Assembly: GCA_016711435.1 (NCBI GenBank)
Contig: JADJSY010000001.1
Coordinates: 1-14,490, forward strand
DNA length: 14,490 nucleotides
Reading direction: 5' to 3'
Source of the DNA: Lewinellaceae bacterium
Lineage (GTDB): Bacteria; Bacteroidota; Bacteroidia; Chitinophagales; Saprospiraceae
Each line of letters begins with the position of its first letter. Position 1 is the stretch's first letter. Positions 14,402-14,490 of this stretch are shown here, one piece after another. The position numbers were made by a program, and so were the translations under genes. Under the pieces are notes generated by a model. The model had not been told where the DNA came from, searched no databases, and saw only the letters and a program-made list of their open reading frames with translations.

Positions 14402-14490
14402 TTCACTTAAGATAAAAGATGTGTGTAGCCAAAGCAGTGTACCTTTGCTATTGCGTTTATTTGTTATTAACCAACCGACTCAACTTTTTT

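Noticed and set aside
14457..14490. Minus-strand 11-codon open end (KKLSRLVNNK, stop at 14457-14459)
   Set aside because: It could be the C-terminus of an upstream polysaccharide gene but is too short to assign.

Overview
The window looks like a betaproteobacterial (Burkholderiales, possibly Comamonadaceae) chromosome segment. It carries a compact mobile genetic element inserted in a tRNA-Arg gene. The taxonomic guess rests on the TctB-TctA transporter, the DUF3422 protein, the CadR/CDF/LspA metal cassette and a Comamonadaceae-like intergenic repeat. No database could be searched.

Left flank (1-6182, all + strand): the end of a tripartite tricarboxylate transporter locus (tctB tail, tctA, terminator), a DUF3422 membrane protein translationally coupled to a secreted alpha/beta hydrolase, an EamA/DMT transporter, and an SDR-family protein. 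Every one of these genes is recognisable from conserved blocks along its full length, but each is broken by several single-base frameshifts. I saw almost no nonsense substitutions, so the pattern looks more like uncorrected indel errors than old decay.

The element (6243-12425): an intact tRNA-Arg(ACG) at 6183-6259 ends in a 17-bp sequence that is repeated at 12409-12425. These are the attL and attR cores, giving an integrated unit of 6166 bp. Its order is: attL, a replacement tRNA terminator, tyrosine integrase (+), RepA-like AAA ATPase (+), lspA (-), six-TM CDF metal exporter (-), CadR/PbrR-type MerR regulator (+), a second tyrosine recombinase (-), about 850 bp of hairpins and short repeats with no convincing gene, and attR. 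The cargo reads as a cadmium/lead/zinc resistance cassette: CadR senses the metal and acts on the long-spacer divergent promoter of CDF-lspA. No relaxase or conjugation gene is present, so transfer would need a helper.

Right flank (12426-14490): the original tRNA terminator, displaced by the insertion, then a more AT-rich polysaccharide locus on the minus strand with a UDP-glucuronate decarboxylase followed by a glycosyltransferase. Both are again broken by many frameshifts. The indel density is high on both sides of the element and low inside it, which is one of the odder properties of the window. The most promising unexplained material is the structured region 11640-12331: a possible recombination or replication site with a 10-N10-10 inverted repeat, an array of TGACTGCGC-like sites, and tandem hairpins.
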